A stretch of DNA of 64,000 bases from Delphinus delphis (GCF_949987515.2 NC_082703.1:7464680-7528679); one strand, 5' to 3'. Numbered from the stretch's first letter, positions 12,640-25,172 are shown. Numbers and translations: made by a program. Notes: generated by a model not told the origin, from the letters alone.

Positions 12640-15520
12640 TACACAGCACTTGTCACATGTAAGTAGATGCTTCCTGGACTTCCTGGACTAGACCAACTCA
12701 CCCTCCCTCAATCAACACTGACAGTGCACTAATATTTTGAACTTACTAAAATTAATGAACATGTCAGAGGCAATTGACTCGGTTATGGAAAACAGACAGC
12801 TGTCCACTTTAGTTCGATCTTTTGGAGAAGTCGGGAAACAGCAAGCCTCGTGAACTAATAGATTATGGTTATAGGGTGAAGCCAGGGGGAGGGATGGAGC
12901 AGGGAATTTGGCCCCAATAACCTAGTGACTGATTGTGTAGAGTCTGGTCAAGGAGCAAAGCAGGACCTTCCTATTTTACTATTTCTCTCTGTTCTTAGAA
13001 GAGAGAAGAAAAGATGTGTCAGCTGTAACAGCGATCATATGTTGTGTAATTACTGTGCTTCTCACATCCAAATAACTGGCCGTTCTCCTGAATTTTCCAT
13101 AAGTGGCAAAATAAGTTATATTACAGAGCAAGAAGGAGAAAGTAGTGGGACACAGTTTAAACAGGGTTTCTATTTGGGGATCTTGTTTTTTTTTTTTTTC
13201 TCCCCCTGCTTCCTTTGATTCCTCTGCCATTTGTTTTTTCCTATTCTTTTTACTGCTCTTGAAAAGAAAAAAACTCTGTAAAAAGAAAAAATTATATATG
13301 TTTTCTTCCCTTTTTTTCCCCCCAAGAAGTCGACCCTTGTAAGTCAGTAAGTTAAGAAGGAGGAGAAAAGACATGCCTAAGAAGTTTGAGGGAGGTGACC
13401 ACTCGACAGTGTAAAAGATTGAAGGGCTCCAAAAATAGTCCCAGATTCTAAAGGGCATTCTCTTCAGCCATCCCCTGCCCTGCCTGAAATCAGAGCAGAT
13501 GCCTCTTCCGGCCAACCATCTGTCTGCACATGTGCAAGGGCATCCTATGGTTTTTGTGTGAGATCTAACTGCTTGCTTCAACAGTGTAGCAGGTTGGGTG
13601 CATGAAAATCTAGTGTTCAATAGGGATCTGCCATCACTCATTGCTCTCCTGCATCTTCCCTTTCCTTTTCCCAGAGTTTGTCTTTAAATAGAGTGTGCAC
13701 AATGTATGTAATTGCCTCACAACTAAAATTCAGTCTCTGGAATTGGGGGCAGGAGAAGTCAAAGAAAAAGAAAGATACCTTAGATCAAAGATACAGGGAA
13801 AAGGGCGCAATATTTAACAAGGTGCAAGTCCAGACCAGGGACCAACAAAATAATCATGCCTCTCAGGAGGTACCCTGGGAATATCCCTAAAATATTCCCT
13901 TTTCCTCAGAATTGCCCCCTTCTGCTCCCTTTACTTGAACTCAACATTGAGGCAGAACGTATCCGGTGATGTTCACTGTGGACCTCTTCTGAGGCCCCTC
14001 ATTTCAAAACATTTGGAATGAGCTACCCAGGAACACTTGGTAAAGAGCAATTAAATGCCACCCTGCACGTTCATGCTTAATTATCTTGCTAGAGACACAC
14101 TGTAGCTTACTGCATCTAAATGCAAATTTGTGTAGTTGAGATTTTTATTGGATTTGATAAGTCAAATGATTGCTACTTTACATGGAAAGGGGTTGGGGCT
14201 GATGAACTGTAGGAGCCCACGTGAGCAACGAGACAAAAACTTCCTTGATTCATTTAAAACAGACCTCCCTCCCCCTGTGGTGTCTCTTTTCCTGAAATTT
14301 GATTTCTTTTTTTGTGCTGCTGGGCTCATTTTGCTGATAAGGGAGACGAAGGTAAATAGCATTTTGAAGAGCAGACTTAAATAAGGCCAGAACACAGCTG
14401 GACAAGGCAACCTGCCCCAAGAGTTGGGTCTGTGTGCTGACCACTGTGTCAGTGATTTTCAAAGTCTGGACCATGTCTTACAGCATTACACACACACATG
14501 CACACTCACACACGCGCATGTATCATATACATAGATTTTTATGAACCTATACTTTGCCTTATTAGTGTACTTTATTTTCTGTTCTAGTCTACTCTATTCT
14601 ATTCCATTAAAAAATGTTTAAATGCTGGTTACAATCCAGTTAAAAGATTTTACAACTCAGTAAGGAACCTTAGAAAATTGCATTAGATGTTTCTCTTGCT
14701 CACGGTGTTTCTAAGCTTTATTAAATCCCCAAAATGAATGATGGAAACAGTGTTCCTAAACAATACTGCCAGCCCCAAGTGCTAATTATAAAGGGTCAGC
14801 CTAAAATCAGATAAAGCAGTGGCGCTGAGAACGGGCAGCACATGCGTGCAGTGGAATTTGCTAATGATGGTGTGCTTGGCAATGGAAAGAATCCCCTGGC
14901 GGCTTGGCAGTACGTTTCACAAGATGCCAGCTTCCAAGGGCATTTTACATTCACAAATGTAAGTGTCAGCTGTGCTTGAATGGTTCTTGGGCACTACCCC
15001 CCTCTCCATCACCCCTGCTCAGGCTGTTAGACCACAGGGGTCTTGTGAGGGGAGATGACCCCACGTTCAAGGCCTGCCATGGCTATCATTTTCCTCACTG
15101 CCTTCCCAACTGAGTTTGGGGGCAGTTATCTTTCATGGCATCCTTTTATGGTAGACGGGTCTATTTTACAGATGCTGGCTTGCCAATCAATATGCATCCT
15201 CTGTCAACAGTTGCCTTCAGTTCATCTGGGGCCCCAAACATTAATGCCAAACATTCCATCTTAGCTAAAATAAAATATGGGGAAATTATAAACTTCCAGA
15301 GAGAAAGGAAGGGATGGGATATGGAGGAGGAAGGATGGAAAAACTACTGATTGAATGCCTTCTCTTTTAGACACAATATTAGACGTACTATTGTATTTAA
15401 TACTAATAAGCCCCATTAAAAAGATGGTCATTGATCCTACTTATCTGAAAATGATCTTCAGGAAGGTTGAGCTGGAATTTCCAATGTCATGTAGCTGGTG
15501 GGTGGTATGGATTAAAATAT
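12640..15520. other. Single-copy non-coding DNA
   Basis: Contains the longest frame outside L1 (minus strand, 12979-13641, 220 codons). It crosses a pyrimidine-rich stretch at 13186-13260 and shows no domain. A CA-rich run lies at 14488-14520. The 14700-14890 segment is complex and AT-balanced and might be conserved non-coding DNA, but that cannot be judged from one genome. Confidence 0.4.
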
Positions 15521-15524
15521 AGGT

Positions 15525-16145
15525 TTGCCTATTATTCACAATAGCTAAGGTATGGAAACAACCTAAGTGTCCATCAATGGATGAATGGATAAAGAAGATG
15601 TGAGATACAGAAATACAGAAATAGAAATATATACATAATTCTAATATTATTCAGCCATGAGAATGAAGGAAATCCAGCCATTTGCAACAACTTGGATGGA
15701 CCTTGAGGGCATTATGCTTAGTGAAATAAGTCCGATGGAAAAAGACAAATACTGTATGGTATCAGTTATGCACGGAATCTAAAAAGAAGAAACTCAGAGA
15801 AACAGAGAGTAGAGTGGTGGTTACCAGGGGTTGGGGTGGGGAAAATGGGGACATACTGCCACAGGGTACAGATTCCCAATTTTAAGATTAACAAGTTTGG
15901 GGATCTAATGTACAGCATGGTGATTATAGCTAATAATACTGTATCATATACTTGACTGTTGCTAAGAGAGAAGATCATAAATGTTCTTACCACCAAAAAG
16001 AAATGGTAACTAGGATATGGGATGGAGGTGGTAGCCAGTACTAAGGGGTAATGATTTTGTAACTTATAACTGTATCAAAGTGACATGTTGTACACTTTAA
16101 AATTACACAAAATGTTATGTGTTGATTATACTCAATAAAGATGGG
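15525..16145 (+). mobile_element. Old 5'-truncated L1 3' end
   Basis: Opens in the ORF2 C-terminal region ('ggaaacaacctaagtgtcca', 'cttggatggaccttgagg', 'agtgaaataagtccg') and runs through an older type of 3' UTR ('gtggttaccaggggttgggg') to 'ctcaataaagatggg' and an A-rich tail. The 3' UTR differs from the young L1 type at 47-54 kb, so this is an older subfamily. Confidence 0.85.
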
Positions 16146-16149
16146 AAAA

Positions 16150-17935
16150 AATAAGAAAATAAAAATGTCTCCCCCACCCCCAAAAATACAATTCTGCCTG
16201 GGTCCCCAGAGCATGCTCTTCCTAATATGCACAAGGCCCTTATATTTTCACTTTGAACCACATGGAACATCAACTGGAACTTCAACAAGAAAACCCACTC
16301 AGTATGGTGCTTCCACACTCAACATCCAGGAACTCTAAGGAGACATGTGAGATGGAATGAAGCCTGAGCTGGAAATCATGAGACTGAGTTCCTGGATCAC
16401 TCGGTGGACTGGGCAAGATATTTCCTTTGGAACTTGAGTGGAGAAAATAAAGAGAAGGGAAGGCAAGTAGGGGGCAGAGTTGAAAGAGAAATTTAATTAG
16501 ATATTCTACTCCTATGTGAGACAGGTACTTTCAGACAATGGGAGTTATCATGGGAAAGGTTTGATTCAAAACCAACATAAGCAACTCCTTTGCCCCTTTT
16601 CTGTTTGTTCATCACTGCTTTCCTTAGACCCTACTCATAAAGATGAGATCATTAGGCAACATTTAACTTAGCTCCTGATTTCGGCTTTTCTAAATATACA
16701 CCTTACCTAAACTGTTGATTCCTTTCCTGGATTAGAAGGAATAAGAATGAAGAATTAAGTAGTTAAGGACTGACTGACTCTCTACCCTCAGTTTCCCCTT
16801 AGTAAATCTGCAGGCGGACCTTGAGGATTCAGGCTGACCGTGCGGGCGAGACAGCATCCCAAGGAAGATCGGGAGAAGTCATCAGGCCTGCACGCAATGG
16901 AAAAATGATGAAGAATCTGACCTCCTGCCTTAATAATTAACTGAGATTGTTTCCCCTTTTTCCCTTTAAAAATCGTCATGGCTGAGCAGAATCTTCGGAG
17001 TTGGTCTCTGGACATAAGCCCACCTTTTCCCCAGATTGCCGGCTTTTCTGAAGAAAGCACCTTTCCTCTCCGCCGAAGCTTGTCCCTTGATTTACCAGCT
17101 GCTGAGAGCAAGCACCTAAACCTGCATTCGGTTACACCAACTGTTAGCTTCACTCTTCTTCTCTGTGATCACGATTCACTGTGCGCATCTGGACTTTGTT
17201 CCTGATGGCTTCAGACACAACTGCTTTGCAGAGGCCTAATCTTCCAAAGCTTTCCATCAAATCAAGTTGATGTTTTTATGACTGTGACAATGTTTTTGTG
17301 TAAGGAATTTACCTATTTATAATGGAAAACAAGGAGAAACAGTTTTACTGTGGTTGGGGAAATGCTCCCTAGAAGAGAGGCCCTCTGCCAGGTGCTAATT
17401 ACATTCCTATTGTCTTCTGGCTTCACGCTTCCCAGGAAGAGGAAGAGTTGGGAGGGGGCAAAGGAGGGAGCAGTGGAAGATAATTGAACAAGGTGAAAAT
17501 GAATGCTCATTAAATTCCAGAATACAGGAGGCCTCATTTCATATGATAGGGCTGTAAATATGACTTTTAATGAAGTTATGACATGGTTGCCAATAAAAGT
17601 CATTTACTCTGCAGTATTACAGTTAATTATACACAGCTGGAGCCATTTATGGCCTGTCCCTTGTTAACTTTGCTTTCCCTGCATGTTAACCCTTTCAGCA
17701 CAGTTGATCAACCAGGAACCAGGCGGTTTTAAACCTAAAGAAACCATGAAATGTTAATAAATGTCCCATATGACTCAGGATAATTCTCACTAGCTATAGG
17801 AGAACACTCATCTGCCCCTCCCCTCAGCATCCCCTCCCTTCCAGGAGCACACCGTAAGAGGAATGCAGATAGAAAAAGAAGAAGAAAAAGAGAATTATGG
17901 ATGTAATTCTTTTTTTGTAATTCTTTTTTTTGAAA
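16150..17935. other. Single-copy non-coding DNA
   Basis: No gene recognised. The plus-strand frame at 16978-17205 starts at ATG but matches no family I know. The segment 17220-17700 is low in repeats and holds many homeodomain-like TAAT cores, consistent with but not proof of a conserved element. Confidence 0.4.
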
Positions 17936-17953
17936 AAAAAATACACTATCTTT

Positions 17954-18160
17954 TTGGGGTTTTTTTTTGCGGTACGCAGGCCTCTCACTGTTGTGGCCTC
18001 TCCCAATGTGGAGCACAGGCTCCGGACGCGCAGGCTCAGCGGCCATGGCTCACGGGCCCAGCCGCTCCGTGGCATGTGGGATCTTCCCGGACCGGGGCAC
18101 GAACCCGTGTCCCCTGCATCGGCAGGCGGACTCTCAACCACTGCGCCACCAGGGAAGCCC
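17954..18160 (-). mobile_element. CHR-2-type tRNA-derived SINE, minus strand
   Basis: Reverse complement of a near full-length cetacean CHR SINE. It ends with the complement of the head ('gcgccaccagggaagccc') and includes the B-box complement ('gggcacgaacccgtg'); the T-rich left end is the A tail. Exact 18-bp target duplications 'aaaaaatacactatcttt' lie at 17936-17953 and 18161-18178. The perfect duplication suggests a relatively recent insertion. Transcription in its own right would need RNA polymerase III. Confidence 0.95.
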
Positions 18161-18179
18161 AAAAAATACACTATCTTTG

Positions 18180-21030
18180 ATTTGTGGGAAAATTTATAGA
18201 CATAACAATTTTTTATTACCAATTTTAAGAGCATTTTAAATGCATTTTACTGATAGCAGTGTAACAAAAATACTCGAATGAAACACTCATGAAATAAAGT
18301 GAAACTGACATATTGTCTTCAGCAGCCTAAGCCCTTTGACAAAGAGCCTGCCCCTTAGCATGGCTGGAAGAGATTTCCATTTCTGAAAATCCTACACTCT
18401 GGGATGGATTGACAGGGGAAGGAACCTGTAGCATAGTAACGGCAGTTACTAAGTTACAAAGCAGTTACTAAGGCCTCTCAGTTGGTTATATCGAAGCCAG
18501 AATAGCAGTGTATCTAAAAGGCCTGTTTTTTGGATATGCCATGTACAACAGGAAGACCCTAGTTTTTAATTTATTAAAAAGATTTCAACAATAGAAGTAG
18601 CTCTCTATCTTCATTCTGGGAGCCTAGATGTTCTGACAGCACAAGTACTGCCTTGTATTATTCTTTATTATGGGGTGGGAGTGGGGGACCTTACTCAGTA
18701 ACCGAGATTGTCTTAGGGTTTTGGTTTTGACTGGTGTTAACAATTTTCTTTCCATGAGGATTCAGCTACTGGAGTCAGGAAAATGCGGTACTCAGTAAAT
18801 GGACTTCACAAGCATCTTTGTCAGGGGCCCACATTTATTGGCTCTGAGGATGAGCTGCCATGTACAGTCATGGCAGAATCTTGCTGAGTCTGTTTCTGGA
18901 TTATTTCTGGTTCACAAATGTGTGGCTGTCTGGTTTATTTCTGGTTCGTGACCGATCTAAATTATCTGTCGTGAATTAATGGCCATCTGGTCTCTTTCCA
19001 CCCGTGTTAAGGGCTAAGAGATTGATTCTGGTTGTGTGTCTGCAGGATTTCATGAAATTTCCATTGACTCAAGGCTTCCTCTGTTTCTCACAACAGGGTC
19101 ACGGGAGCAGCTCTTTTATGACACCACGGGCCAGTCCCAACCTGGTGGCTGAAAAAACTGCCCGGTGCCAAATGATGCCTTATTGACCTTTTTCTTGGGG
19201 AGGGGGGAGGGGGGGAGCATCATAGAAAGAGTCCTCAGTTTGCTTGTCTGTGTTTATTTTCCCTGAAGGGGCAGCTTGCATACAATCCCCATTAAACTGG
19301 CTTTTGCATAATGGCTGGATTTTACGATGCTGTCAGTCTTCTGTTTGTGTGTCTGTAAGTAAGGAAGCCTCCTGACAGAGGGAAGAAAATGACAATGAAT
19401 GATCTGTTTATAATCACAGCCCCTTTCCACCTGCAGTCAGATTATTTTAGAGGGCATGCTTGGACCTTCCTCGATCATGGGAATCTGTCCAATTTCCACA
19501 CTATGTGAATATCCAAGACAAACACACATAACTACCATTAAAAGGGAGAAAACATACGCAAATATTTAAAGAAACTGAAACAGTTTGGATACCTTGGAGA
19601 GCAGAGGGCTGGCATGGCTTTTATCTCAGTTGTGTAGATGTACCTGAAGAAGTGATGGGATGGGGACACAGATGGACTTGACACGGCCTATCTGGGGCCT
19701 ACAGACCTCTTCCTCAGAAGTCGAAGGGCTTCCATAAAATCTGGCCTTTTCTTGCTTTTCCTTCCAAAAGTAACAGGAGTAATACCTTCCGAAGATAAAC
19801 TCCAAAATCCCAACCTCAGTAACTTGGTTCCCAGACAAGCATCCCTACTGGGGCTCAAACGCGGGGAAAAGGGCTTGTTTCCTATAGAAAGGACACACCA
19901 AAATTTTCTCAACTTTTGTCTAAGATTCTTTGGATGTGTAATTTGAAATATCTTCTAAGCATAGCTCTGGTATTCCTTTGTCTAACTCTGGAGAAGATTA
20001 ACCAAATAGAGTATCTTGAATTTCAAAGAGAGAAGGAAGAAATCAAACTTTTAACGCTTTAAATATGCTGGCTTTTTAAGAAAAACTTTTCTACCAGCTC
20101 AGGAAAAGTCAAGCTGTGCTGCCAATGGCAGACTGCTAGATAAGAAACACAGAAATGCAAATGACATTAGCTAGCAACAAAGAGTCATAAAAACGTGCTA
20201 ATAGAAGATTCTGATACACACCTGATACACGGTAAATAAAAGCAGATTTATTATTAGTTTATGTAATGTGCATATTAATCAAGGTAAATCCCTTGATAAA
20301 AAAATGGGCTTGATGATTTGAGTTTAAGATTTAGCAACGCGTCTTCTCAGATTTTATCATGATGAGTATAAAATATAAATTTAATACTTGCATAAACTGG
20401 ATTACAAATATTAAATTTACATGTATTTTGTGTAGCTTAAATTTCCAAGGGGGTTAGATAGAGTATCACTGTCTCCACACACTAGTTAAGGTTATGAGAA
20501 TGTACTCATATATATTTAACTAAGTGAATTTATAATAATTAATGTCTTTTTAAAGATTGTTTTCTGTGAACTTTAGACAGTGCTGCAAATCATCTGGGAT
20601 CGTTTCCTCTACTTGCATGGAGTAAAAATTTAAATGTCACCTCTCTGATGAAATATCCTATCTATATACAACAAATTTGACCTTTGTAAAGCTCCAATTA
20701 AGATGGTGAGTTCAACGTGGTAGAGCCATTCTCTGATGAGGTTAATACATATTGAAGCTAAAGTTAAAGGCTTTCAGTTTGTCACCTAAATATGTATTTG
20801 TGTAAAGGCCTATTGACGTTATTAAACAAAGAAAAGTTATACATGATAAACCAGCTGAAAATTAATCTTGGTGTCATCAGCCTGATATTAACACTAGGTA
20901 GTAAAATTTCTCATTTACATTTCGTGTGATCTGCTCAGAGGAACCACCTCCTAGCATATCCTATATTGTGCATGTATCTTTCTAATTTTTTTTATTTTAG
21001 TTTTTTAAAAAAAAATTTTGGGTTTTGTTT
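18180..21030. other. Single-copy non-coding DNA
   Basis: No gene recognised. A G-rich run lies at 19197-19215. The 19260-19450 and 20120-20300 segments are complex and repeat-free and could be conserved non-coding DNA. Cross-species alignment would decide. Confidence 0.4.
19197..19215 (+). repeat. G-rich run with G-quadruplex potential
   Basis: Three G tracts of 4, 6 and 7 separated by single A bases, enough for four GGG runs with one-base loops. No gene or promoter context is visible. Confidence 0.6.
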
Positions 21031-21042
21031 ATGCCTGTGTCC

Positions 21043-21778
21043 TTTTTTTTTTCAATAGATCTTTATTGGAGTATAATTATTTCACAATACTGTGTTAGTT
21101 TCTGTTGCACAACAAAGTGAATCAGCCATATGCATACACATGTCCCCACATCCCCTCCCTCTTGCGTCTCCCTCCCACCCTCCCTATCCCACCCCTCTAG
21201 GTCATCGCAAAGCACTGAGCTGATCTCCCTGTGCTATGCTGCTGCTTCCCACCAGCCAACTATTTTACATTTGGTAGTGCATGTATGTCGATGCTACTCT
21301 CACTTCGCCCCAGCTTCACCATCCCACCCCATGTCCTCAAGTCCATTTTCCACGGTCTGTCTCTTTATTCCTGCCCTGCAACTAGGTTCATCAGTACCAT
21401 GTTTTGTTTTGTTTTGTTTTTTAGATTCCATATATATGTGTTAGCATACGGTATTTGTTTTTCTCTTTCTGACTAACTTCGCTCTGTATGACAGAGTCTA
21501 GGTCCATCCACCTCACTACAAATAACTCAATTTCATTTCTTTTTATGGCTGAGTAATATTCCACTGTATATATGTGCCACATCTTCTTTATCCATTCATC
21601 TGTTGATGGACACTTAGGTTCCTTAAAAAACTAAAAATAGAACTACCATACGACCCAGCAATCCCACTACTGGGCATATACCCTGAGAAAACCATAATTC
21701 AAAAAGAGTCATGTACCACAACGTTCACTGCAGCTCTATTTACAATAGCCAGGACATGGAACCAACCTAAATGTGCAT
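21043..21778 (-). mobile_element. 5'-inverted (twin-primed) L1, minus strand
   Basis: 21043-21620 is the minus-strand L1 3' end: T-rich tail, complement of 'ctccaataaagat', 3' UTR, then the ORF2 C-terminus. At 21616-21620 the orientation flips, and 21616-21778 reads plus-strand ORF2 ('cttaaaaaactaaaaataga', 'cccactactgggcatatacc'). The inverted segment ends at the ORF2 position where the 3' segment begins. The junction shares the 5 bases 'aggtt'. Imperfect target duplications (tgcctgtgtcc / tgcatgtgtc, each followed by T) flank the whole unit. Confidence 0.88.
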
Positions 21779-21789
21779 GTGTCTTTTTG

Positions 21790-22330
21790 ATGAATTTTAT
21801 TAGGCTCAGGATTTTATAAATCAGTTTTATTGAAGTATAATCGTATTTTAAAAACGGACCCATTTGAAGTGCATAGTTTGATGAGTTTTGATCAATGTAT
21901 ACACTCGTGAAATCACACCACAATCAAAAGTGGCATATTTTCATCTTCCCAAAAGGTTCCTCGTGCCCTTTGTGGTAATTCTTCCTACCATGTTGGTTCT
22001 TGGTAACTGCTAATTGGCTCTATATCTATAGGTTTGATGGGTCTTCTTTAGAAATTCACATCCTTGGATTTATATAATATATAGTCTTTTGTGTCTGGTT
22101 TCTGTTACACAGCAGCAGGGTTTCCAGATTCATTTACCTTCTGGAGTGTACCAGTGTATTTTATGTCACTGAGCAGTATTCCACTTAATGGAAACACAAC
22201 GATGTATCCATTCACCTGCTGATGGGCACTTAGATTGTTTACATTGTGGGGCTATTTTAAATAAAGCTGCAAATCTTCTGGTGGACGTATATTCTTATTT
22301 CTCTAGGAATGGGATTCTGCATCTTAAGGT
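21790..22330 (-). repeat. Ancient L1 (L1M-type) 3' end, minus strand
   Basis: Blocks 'gttttattgaagtataat', 'agttttgatcaatgtataca', 'agcagtattccacttaatgg' and 'ctgatgggcacttagattg' are the reverse strand of an old L1 ORF2 end and 3' UTR. Much more diverged than the neighbouring L1. Confidence 0.75.
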
Positions 22331-22339
22331 AATGGAATG

Positions 22340-22850
22340 TTTAAACTGATAAGAAACTGCTAAACTCAATACCAAAACGACTTGTGGATAATTTTTAAAA
22401 TAAAATTTTCTCATTTCCAAAAAAGCTAAAGTTGCTTGTAATTGATAGGGTAATTTATTCTAGATTTATAAAATATTATCTCATTAATAAATTAAACAAC
22501 ACAATGATCACTTCTTATCTTTAGATAAGAATTTCTTATCTGCAGGTATCTACAACATATGACCATTTCTGGAAGTAATAATGATTTTCCGACAACTCTT
22601 TTTTATATTGCTTTTCCCAAATTTAGGTCCAAAATGAATAACACCACCATTAAAGTACCTTTTGCATGTAAGCCGTCACTTCCTCAAAGAACTCTGGTTG
22701 CCCCCATGTTTTGCTCCCTCACCTCATCAGAGAATGGATGCTAGAAGTAATTAGGCTTGTTTGTAGTCACTATGCTTTTAATTAGTTCAACAGTGTGTTG
22801 AGAATTGCCCTATTTTCATCAAGATCAAAACAGGGGAAGAACTATTCAAT
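22340..22850. other. Single-copy non-coding DNA
   Basis: No gene seen. The 61-codon plus-strand frame at 22559-22744 resembles nothing known. Confidence 0.4.
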
Positions 22851-22866
22851 CAAAAAGAGAAGCTAG

Positions 22867-23082
22867 GGCTTCCCTGGTGGCGCAGCGGTTGAGAGTCTGC
22901 CTGCCGATGCAGGGAACACGGGTTCGTGCCCCGGTCCAGGAAGATCCCACATGCAGCGGAGCGGCTGGGCCCGTGAGCCATGGCCGCTGAGCCTGCACGT
23001 CCAGAGCCTGTGTGCCGCAACGCGAGAGGCCACAACAGTGAGAGGCCGGTGTACCACAAAAAAAAAAAAAAAGAGAGAGAGC
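22867..23082 (+). mobile_element. CHR-2-type SINE nested at the L1 5' edge
   Basis: Full head 'cttccctggtggcgcagcgg', B box 'gggttcgtgcc', and body ending in an A tail at 23057-23072 with a GA-rich extension. A 10-bp target duplication 'gagaagctag' lies at 22857-22866 and 23083-23092. The right copy overlaps the first bases of the L1 that follows, so the SINE landed on the host/L1 junction after that L1 was in place. Confidence 0.93.
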
Positions 23083-23090
23083 GAGAAGCT

Positions 23091-23294
23091 AGTGGGAAGC
23101 AGCTGCATCACACGGGGAGATCAGCTCGGTGCTCTGTGACCACCTAGAGGGGTGGGATAGGGAGAGTGGGAGGGAGACGCAAAAGGAAGGAGATATGGGG
23201 ATATATGTATATGTATAGCTGATTCACTTTGTTATACAGCAGAAACTAACATGCCGTTGTAAAGCAATTATACTCCAATAAAGATGTTAACCAA
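23091..23294 (+). mobile_element. 5'-truncated L1 (3' UTR only)
   Basis: 3' UTR blocks 'agtgggaagcagctgcatca', 'gctgattcactttgttatac' and 'ctccaataaagatgttaa'. Its own target duplication 'aaaaagagaagct' is at 22852-22864, left of the SINE, and at 23295-23307. The SINE therefore sits between the left duplication and the L1 body. Confidence 0.93.
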
Positions 23295-23309
23295 AAAAAG
23301 AGAAGCTCA

Positions 23310-25172
23310 ATCTCACCTGAATTATATACAGGTAAAATGTTATTAATATAAATGTTTCTCAACCCCTGTTTACCTTACATAATGAAGGTTCATGTGCAAA
23401 GACGGGCACAAGAATTTTAATAAGTTTTATTTCTAAGTTCGAAAAGCCCTTATCATTGGTGACCATCATGACAAACACTCTACTGATGAATCAGAAGGGC
23501 TAGAGCTCTGTCAACACCACTGCTACCTGTGCTCTGTTCTTCCCGTCAGGATAACCATTGTGTAAGGCATCATGAAACAGTCATGTGTTATCCTCCAACA
23601 GGGGATTCTACTCTCTCCCTCATTTTCATATTGTTGGTTATTGAAATAAATTAACCAAAACTGTTCAGTCTTAGTATCAATAGATGCTTCCTGGCTCTTC
23701 TGTCAGAGTTGCCTGAAGGGCTCTGCTACAAATTTCAGCTCAGAAATGGAATCCTATGGAAGAAATGAATCATAGCTGCTGCAAATCTGTATACTGTACT
23801 TGGTATTTTTGTTACTGACCCCAGAGTGTATGGGATGTGCCTGACGCTGCAGGACACAGATCCATTGGTACAGAATCCCAGGGTGGCGATGGTGACCACC
23901 ATCTTCCCCTGTGTTCAGTGCCTGCTAAGGCACCCAGCTTTCAATTCTCAGGTGCAGGTGACAAAGGATGCGAGGCTGCTTTAAGGCATAAGAAAGACAT
24001 TTCCTGAATCCTTCCAGCAAAGATTCCCTAGCTTAATTTTAGTATTCCTTTTATCTACGCTTGTATCCACCCTTCTAACCTGATTAGAGAAACTGCTTTG
24101 AGACAGCATCACCAGTCTTTGGTAAACAGAAGATCTGAGGCAGGAGCGGAACAGTGTGGAAGGAGAAAAAAAAAAAAAAAGAAAGACAAACCTACCGGGA
24201 ATAAATGTAAACCTGGTCTCAGCAATGCATTTAATTACAACCAGATGTATCAACGTTTTTGTCCTGTTAGAGTCTGTCCCTTGCTAATGGACGGGGCGGC
24301 ATGGAAATCAAGACATTTGGGCTTACAGACTTGGGTGCAGGAACTGCCTCTCAACAGCTGCCACTCTGTAGCTACAGAAAGCAGCGGTGACATATAGTAA
24401 CCCACGGTCGCTTTCCTGGGTGGAAGTCTTCAGGTCCTTCTATCATAAGGTCCTGGCCTCTTCCACCAAGATTTTCAGAAGAAATGAAAATGTACCTAAT
24501 TCTTTAACTTAGGAGAGGGATCATCTTTCATAGAGCTACACTGTGTGGAAGGCACAGACCTTAATACTTTACTCAGTGAGCAAATGGGAAGGAAGCTTTA
24601 CTGCCTCAGCCTTTGCCTTTTTTGTGCACACAGGTTCTCTGTGTGCTTTCACTCCCCAAAGATAATAGCATCTGCATCTTTTTTTTGACTGTCAAAATCC
24701 ACTCGCACATCCAGGGAGGCAAAGTGCCTGAGAATGTGTGTTCCCCAGAGGGCAGCCTTTCATCAATAACCCTTCTGGGTTCCCCAGGGCCTGATCAGGA
24801 CAATCTTGAGGTATGGCCTCCTCTGTCCCCAGTGTCCCTGCAGGCTTGAGCCGTGCTTCATGTGGGACTTTGGTTGGCATTTCTCCCTTGCGTTGCCTCC
24901 TTCTCTTCCTGGTCCCTTTCTCCATCCCCCTCACCCCCTATCCATTTTTTCCTAGGAATACTTCTTAATAAGTCACTTTCATGATACCCATTGCTTCAGG
25001 TCTATTGGTGAATAAACCATCCTAAGACAACTTTGCTTTCCCCCAGTTTTACCTTGTCTCCTCGGTGTTCATAGCACCTCCTCTCAAAGCTTCGTCTGCC
25101 AAGCTCCGCCATCCAGTGTCTGCTTCTCCCTACCCTGGAGAGACGTTCAGCTTCTCTGTCCTCTCCTGTAAC
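23310..25172. other. Single-copy non-coding DNA
   Basis: No gene recognised. A 15-base A run at 24166-24180 within 'ggagaaaa...gaaag' is not attached to any retroelement body I can identify. Confidence 0.4.

Noticed and set aside
12979..13641. 220-codon minus-strand frame, longest outside L1
   Set aside because: It crosses a polypyrimidine tract that gives the lysine- and phenylalanine-rich stretches. I see no domain, homologue or exon structure, and overlapping frames exist on the plus strand.
16978..17205. 75-codon plus-strand frame starting MAEQNLRSW
   Set aside because: A clean ATG start, but no homologue recognised, no splice context, and an opposing 121-codon frame overlaps it.
18000..18130. 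tRNA gene from the B-box-like sequence
   Set aside because: It is the tRNA-derived head of a SINE on the minus strand. No cloverleaf-competent mature tRNA is present. The same applies at 22867 and 56861.
17824..18239. Several frames of 89-136 codons around 18 kb
   Set aside because: They are translations of the GC-rich CHR SINE in all frames; the same happens at 22805-23139.
24166..24190. A15 run as the tail of a processed pseudogene
   Set aside because: No target duplication or coding-like body is attached on either side.
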